Origin: Phymorhynchus buccinoides
Taxonomy: Eukaryota > Mollusca > Gastropoda > Neogastropoda > Raphitomidae
Assembly (NCBI GenBank): GCA_017654935.2
Contig: CM065699.1
Coordinates: forward strand, 10,983,468 to 11,047,467
Direction: 5' to 3'
DNA length: 64,000 nt
Shown: piece after piece, positions 25,585 to 64,000 of the stretch
Layout: every line of letters starts with the position of its first letter
How positions within the stretch are numbered: position 1 is the first letter of the stretch
The notes under the pieces: model-generated
Databases searched by the model: none
What the model saw: only the letters and a program-made list of their open reading frames with translations
What the model was told of the DNA's origin: nothing
Position numbers and translations under genes: made by a program

Positions 25585-25852
25585 ATTTACTGTGCCACTG
25601 GGACCCTCTATCCCGCCTCTAGGACCCTCTATGCTGTAAGTGAAGGAGTCCCTGGGACCCCTTGTTTTGCGGGACGATTGGGAGCCCTGGAGGTCTTATA
25701 AGGGAGGTTCCACTGTATAATATTTTGGCAGGCACTAACCTTCAGTAAGGTCGTTCCTGGCAGCAGCCTCCAGCAGCACGACATTGGGGGCGAACTGGAT
25801 GTTGCCCTTGTTCCTTCTCCGGGCCTTCTTCTGGGAAAGCTGCTGCAGCGGC
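25585..25852 (-). pseudogene. Inverted partial copy of PPP1R16 exon 1, donor and intron start
   Basis: This is the reverse complement of 27384-27651, with only about two differences that I can see in 268 bases. It contains codons for about residues 59-95 of the protein, the GAAG|GTTAGT donor and the first 131 bases of the TA-flanked MITE of intron 1. One of the differences would change the codon after the RVxF-like phenylalanine (Thr to Ala). It lacks the start of the exon and cannot encode a working product. It lies upstream of the gene in opposite orientation, with about 1.5 kb between the arms. Confidence 0.9.
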
Positions 25853-26551
25853 ATAAATCAAAACTAAATTAGGGAACTAGGGGCCATAGATCAAAGTATT
25901 GGTAAATGAAGGGCAGGAGCTGTGTCGGTCGGGGTTCAACCCCGGTGGCCGTTATGGTATCCGGATTGGTCCTGCCTAGATACTGCGAAAGGTCTGTGGT
26001 CCTCTGCACGCAAGATGTGTGGCCTTACTGTCACACATGTTCCCTACTCCTTTGCATGCATCATGTGGGGCCAGACTTTCCCTGGCAGATTTGGGGGGAC
26101 TTAACGGTCATGCATGAGACACTCTGCATGCATCATGTGGGGCCCGGGTGTCTCCGGCTAGACTGGGGCATTTAACGGTCGTGTATAACTTTTATGACTT
26201 TTATCTCGTCTTTCGCTCACATGTCCCCCCCCCCCCCCCCCCCCCCCCCGATATTTGACTGATTTCCTTAAAGTTATAAATCTATCTCATAAAATTATTA
26301 TCCATTTACATAAATCTATCATAAGATTATTATCCTTCTACATCAAAAATACTTAGATTATTCCTGACTATCTTGGGCTCTCTTTTCCCCATAATATCTC
26401 ATCAGTTCAATTTCTACCCTATCTTTGCTGAACTTATTTTCTTTCTTTTTCGTACTACCCCCTAAAGTGCAGCAGAATCTTCAACATGATGAAGTTGGCT
26501 GCCTAAGGCGAAGAAGAAGAAGAGTTGTTCAAAAACTTGTTTTCTGTTCCA
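25853..26551. other. Spacer, no gene
   Basis: It contains a doubled TGCATGCATCATGTGGGGCC (about 26053 and 26127), a poly-C run at 26225-26249 and a GCAGCAGAATCTTCAACATG..GAAGTTGGCTGCCTAAG repeat at 26469-26521. The last is also found, diverged, at 24038-24096. Confidence 0.45.
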
Positions 26552-26889
26552 GATCCACCCAGAGTGACTGTGGGGTCAGGATTGATGATGGAAGCTCCCT
26601 GTTCAGCTCATTCTGCATCATAAATAAACTACAGTGCTGTGGCAATCAGTATTTGCTCACACTAAGTCACAGTGGCTGGTACTTCGCTACAAGTACCAGT
26701 GATGACTTGCCTACTCTGTCGTTCAACCTTACTGTACCAGTATTCGCAACTCAATGCAAAATTGTGCATGTGACAGCTCAACTCTTCGACATTTTCCAGA
26801 TGAACGGAGGCAGGATGTGTGCAGAACAGTTTTTCGTTTCTGTCACTCCTGCAAGAAACAAAGATCTTTCCATGTTCAGTTATTTGTGA
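26552..26889 (+). other. Unrecognised open segment, possible exon relic
   Basis: After a good acceptor-like TTTTCTGTTCCAG the frame stays open for about 112 codons to a TGA. The predicted peptide has several cysteines and segments such as HSGWYFATSTSDDLP and FFVSVTPARNKDLSMFSYL. I do not recognise the family. The second copy of the 101-bp direct repeat (26610-26710) is inside it. It could be a pseudogene fragment or chance; the strand and start are not fixed. Confidence 0.2.
26610..26710 (+). repeat. 101-bp direct repeat, copy 2
   Basis: Same sequence as 24995-25095. In this copy it continues an open reading frame on both sides, which suggests it is the source copy. Confidence 0.9.
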
Positions 26890-27210
26890 TGCTTACTAGC
26901 ATGCAGAGTAGTAACATTTAACAGATTATAGATTTGTTGAGGATCATATATATTTATTCTAATATATAGTACAAGCGAGTAAAAGTATCCTGCATAATAG
27001 CTGACAGCAGATTTAAAATAATAAAATGACAGTGGAGAAAAAGTCCCTTATAGAATGGAAGTCTCAGAGGCAGTGATAGTACTTTGAGGATTTTTTTTTT
27101 ATAGTAATAGTACCACAAAGTGTGAGTGAAAGGAAAATTCCATAGAGATTGGTTAAGTACCAAGCATCATAACCCCAGCTTGCTATTAGTACATCACAAA
27201 CCAAAGCGCC

Positions 27211-61734
<34,524 letters not shown>

Positions 61735-62858
61735 AGAAACTCTGCGTGTGATGATCAAAATGACACAACTCTGCCGGAGTCTTCAAGCACGGCTGTCGTG
61801 TTGTATAGGAAAATATGTGATAGCAACGTTCATGGCCTTCCAATGTTCTCAAGCCTAGCTGTTTTGCCGTATTGTGGAAAAAAAACTGTGCGGTGATGAG
61901 GTCTGCCAGTATCCTACCATTATTGGAGTTCTATATCTATCCCATCTCGAGCCTGTTGTGTATGCTGGTTGGGGCATCCCAAAGGGCTTTTTTTGCACTG
62001 ATCACATGACTAATAACTCAACATAAATTTAGCTGGAACTATACTAAACTGTTTAGTTGTACATAGCTGCTAAGTCTTGTGCATTTTGACTTCGCAACTC
62101 ACCCTTAGCAAATCGTAGCCAGTATAACTATAAGGCCCTGGATTCATCCTGTGGATTTCGGACCATTGGATTTACACCGTGGATTTCGGACCATTGGATT
62201 TACACCGTGGATTTCGGACCATTGGATTTACACCGTGGATTTTGGATCATTGGATTTACACCGTGGATTTAGGACCGTTGGATTTACACCGTGGATTTAG
62301 GACCATTGGATTCATCCTGTGGGTTTAGCACCATTGGATTCATCCTGTGGATTTAGCACCATTGGAATTGGATTCATCCTGTGGGTTTAGGACCATTGGA
62401 TTCATCCTGTGGATTTAGGACCATTGGATTCATCCTGTGGATTTAGCACCATTGGAATTGGATTCATCCTGTGGGTTTAGGACCATTGGATTCATCCTGT
62501 GGATTTAGGACCATTGGATTTGCACTGTGGGTTTAGGACCATTGGATTTACGCTGTGGGTTTAGGACCATTGGATTCATCCTGTGGGTTTAGGACCATTG
62601 GATTCATCCTGTGGATTTAGGACCATTGGATTCATCCTGTGGATTTAGGACCATTGGATTTGCACTGTGGGTTTAGGACCATTGGATTTACGCTGTGGGT
62701 TTAGGACCATTGGATTTATGCTGTGGATTTTTCAGTTACACTTTGCCACTCTGGCAAGGGCTACCACGGCACCTCGGATCACTAATCACACACATAGCTC
62801 TGCCCTTCTCACTTACCTTTGAATCGGTTCAAAAATAAAGCTTGGATTGTAATGTTGT
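61735..62858 (+). other. PPP1R16: PPP1R16 3' UTR with polyadenylation signal
   Basis: AATAAA at 62834-62839, with a T/G-rich stretch after it (TTGTAATGTTGTTCTCTTCGTG), marks the probable cleavage region. The UTR holds a tandem array at 62155-62735. The exact end is inferred. Confidence 0.6.
62155..62735 (+). repeat. 27-29 bp tandem repeat in the 3' UTR, about 20 units
   Basis: Units read GGATTCATCCTGTGGATTTA then GGACCATT, with variants TTTACACCGTGGATTTCGG, TTTGCACTGTGGGTTTAGG and two expanded units ending CATTGGAATT. Blocks of units are themselves repeated (the same order of variants at about 62480-62560 and 62620-62710), pointing to slippage plus block duplication. Confidence 0.95.
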
Positions 62859-62859
62859 T

Positions 62860-63377
62860 CTCTTCGTGATCATGCTTCTTCCTTATGTATGGTATGACAA
62901 TAATATTTACAGTAGTTGTGGGTTTTTTTATTTTTATCTTTGTATGGTTTTATAACTCGTTGACCTGAATGATTGCGGATTTCGAATGTGGTTTTTTTAT
63001 ATCATATACGGAGCCTTGCCTGAGAGTGAGACAAGTGCCTGTGAATCAACTTGAGGACTGTAACGTGAGAATGTTTGTCGCAATGTTTGTCGCAAGCTTT
63101 TTCTTTGTTTAATTTTTTGGGAACATTATTTGTTAGAAACATTTTGTAACAGAGCAATGTTGCATTAGGGCACACACACATTATATTCCCAATCCGCAAG
63201 TTCCGTGCGGAAACCAGACCTGTTTGCCCATAAGATTTCACCATGTTTTGAACACATATTTGACAAAAATATGATAAATATGGTACATGGGACAAAAATA
63301 TGGTGAAATGGTGAAAACAATATATCATTTAGAACTGTGTTTTGCCTGATTCAGGAAACGGGTTATTGTTAAAAAAT
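62860..63377. other. Downstream intergenic, no gene
   Basis: AT-rich sequence without a recognisable frame, RNA gene or clear repeat. Confidence 0.5.
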
Positions 63378-63510
63378 CAGAACTTTACTGGAGTTGCACT
63401 GCCTCCGGGTACTGCCTCCAGTATTGTTCCCACCATCTTTGTATCTACAAATGTCCAATATGTGTCTGTTCCAGACCGAGAGGACGTAAAACACCATTTT
63501 TCATTCATTC
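63378..63510 (+). repeat. Dispersed about 130-bp repeat, near-complete copy
   Basis: ACTGGAGTTGCACTGCCTCC, then GGTACTGCCTCCAGTATTGT, then TCCCACCATCTTTGTATCTAC, then GTGTCTGTTCCAGACCGAGA and GGACGTAAAACACC. It ends in a TTCATTCATTCA run, which would suit a retroposon tail. Confidence 0.65.
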
Positions 63511-63752
63511 AGGAAACGGGTGCGCTCTGTGTGTGTGTGTGTGTTGTAAATTTAAATGGATGATACTTTTGACACAGTATTTCAACAATTTATGAAAATG
63601 TATGCATGTTTACACTCCGTTGTGGAAACTTTCCTGTTGGAGTACTCCTATTTTGTGAAAAATACACTTATTTTGGATTTTGAATACCTGAAGCCCAATT
63701 TCAGGGTAAAGAGGTCTGGAGAACCCCAGATACACTTATAATAATGAAGTTA

Positions 63753-64000
63753 CAGTAGAATCCGCTTAATCGGCCACTTTTGAGACCAGGAAAAATATGG
63801 CCGATAAAGCGAATCGGCCGATAAAACGAACATCGAGATACTGTATGACGCAATTATGCAAGTCAAAAGCAATGACGTCAAAATTAAATGTTGCAGTTCA
63901 AATTCAAATTCTTTCCCTTTTTGTGATGTGTGTGTGTGTGTTTATTAATCCTACAACTTGACAGAAGCACGAGTAAAAGACAATGATTTTGTTTTCTTGA
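63753..64000 (+). mobile_element. CAGTAGAATCCGCTTAATCGGCC element, runs off the window
   Basis: After a TA (63751-63752) the terminus CAGTAGAATCCGCTTAATCGGCC and the inverted interior GGCCGATAAAGCGAATCGGCC are typical of pogo/Tigger-like termini. The other end is not within the window. Confidence 0.45.

Overview
The window is eukaryotic genomic DNA, most likely from a mollusc and probably a gastropod. That assignment is an inference from the divergent but intact gene structure, the very high density of (GA)n, (CA)n and poly-C tracts, and the style of the dispersed repeats. No bacterial-type gene organisation is present.

Only one real protein-coding gene can be supported. It is a plus-strand PPP1R16-type gene (the family of vertebrate PPP1R16A/MYPT3 and PPP1R16B/TIMAP, a myosin-phosphatase-targeting-like regulatory subunit of protein phosphatase 1). 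It is built from ten coding exons between 27211 and 61734, all with GT/AG borders and matching phases. The exons encode, in order, an N-terminal basic region with an RVxF-like PP1-docking motif, five ankyrin-type repeats in two blocks, a basic RRSS segment, a long low-complexity tail and a C-terminal CVIL prenylation box. The deduced protein is about 618 residues. The last exon, as written, is broken by a one-base excess that I place in a C10 run at 61156-61165. A polyadenylation signal lies at 62834, after a 3' UTR that carries about twenty copies of a 27-29 bp tandem repeat.

Layout: 1-23 kb is intergenic and repeat-filled. It holds GA macrosatellite units, foldback elements, a decayed LTR-retrotransposon gag fragment on the minus strand at about 9.9-10.5 kb, a U6-like snRNA relic at 11.7 kb, a LINE reverse-transcriptase fragment at 18.7-19.5 kb, and long CA/CT/GT arrays. 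23-27 kb contains a candidate promoter/5' non-coding exon and a rearranged segment with a 101-bp direct repeat and a 268-bp inverted copy of the end of exon 1. 27.2-61.7 kb is the gene; its introns are packed with transposons. 61.7-64 kb is the 3' UTR and downstream repeats.

The transposon content is the most unusual part. Intron 2 holds a 5,395-bp element (33625-39019) with terminal inverted repeats starting CGATGGCTT, a 4-bp ATAT target duplication, subterminal GAGTCAAA-type repeats and an internal array of about twelve 183-bp units. A 235-bp perfect-foldback relative with the same ends and a different 4-bp duplication (CTCT) sits in intron 8. Several TTAA-flanked (piggyBac-like) MITEs are nested inside one another in introns 3-5, and several TA-flanked CAGTGGAACC...GGTTCCACTG MITEs are scattered through the gene.
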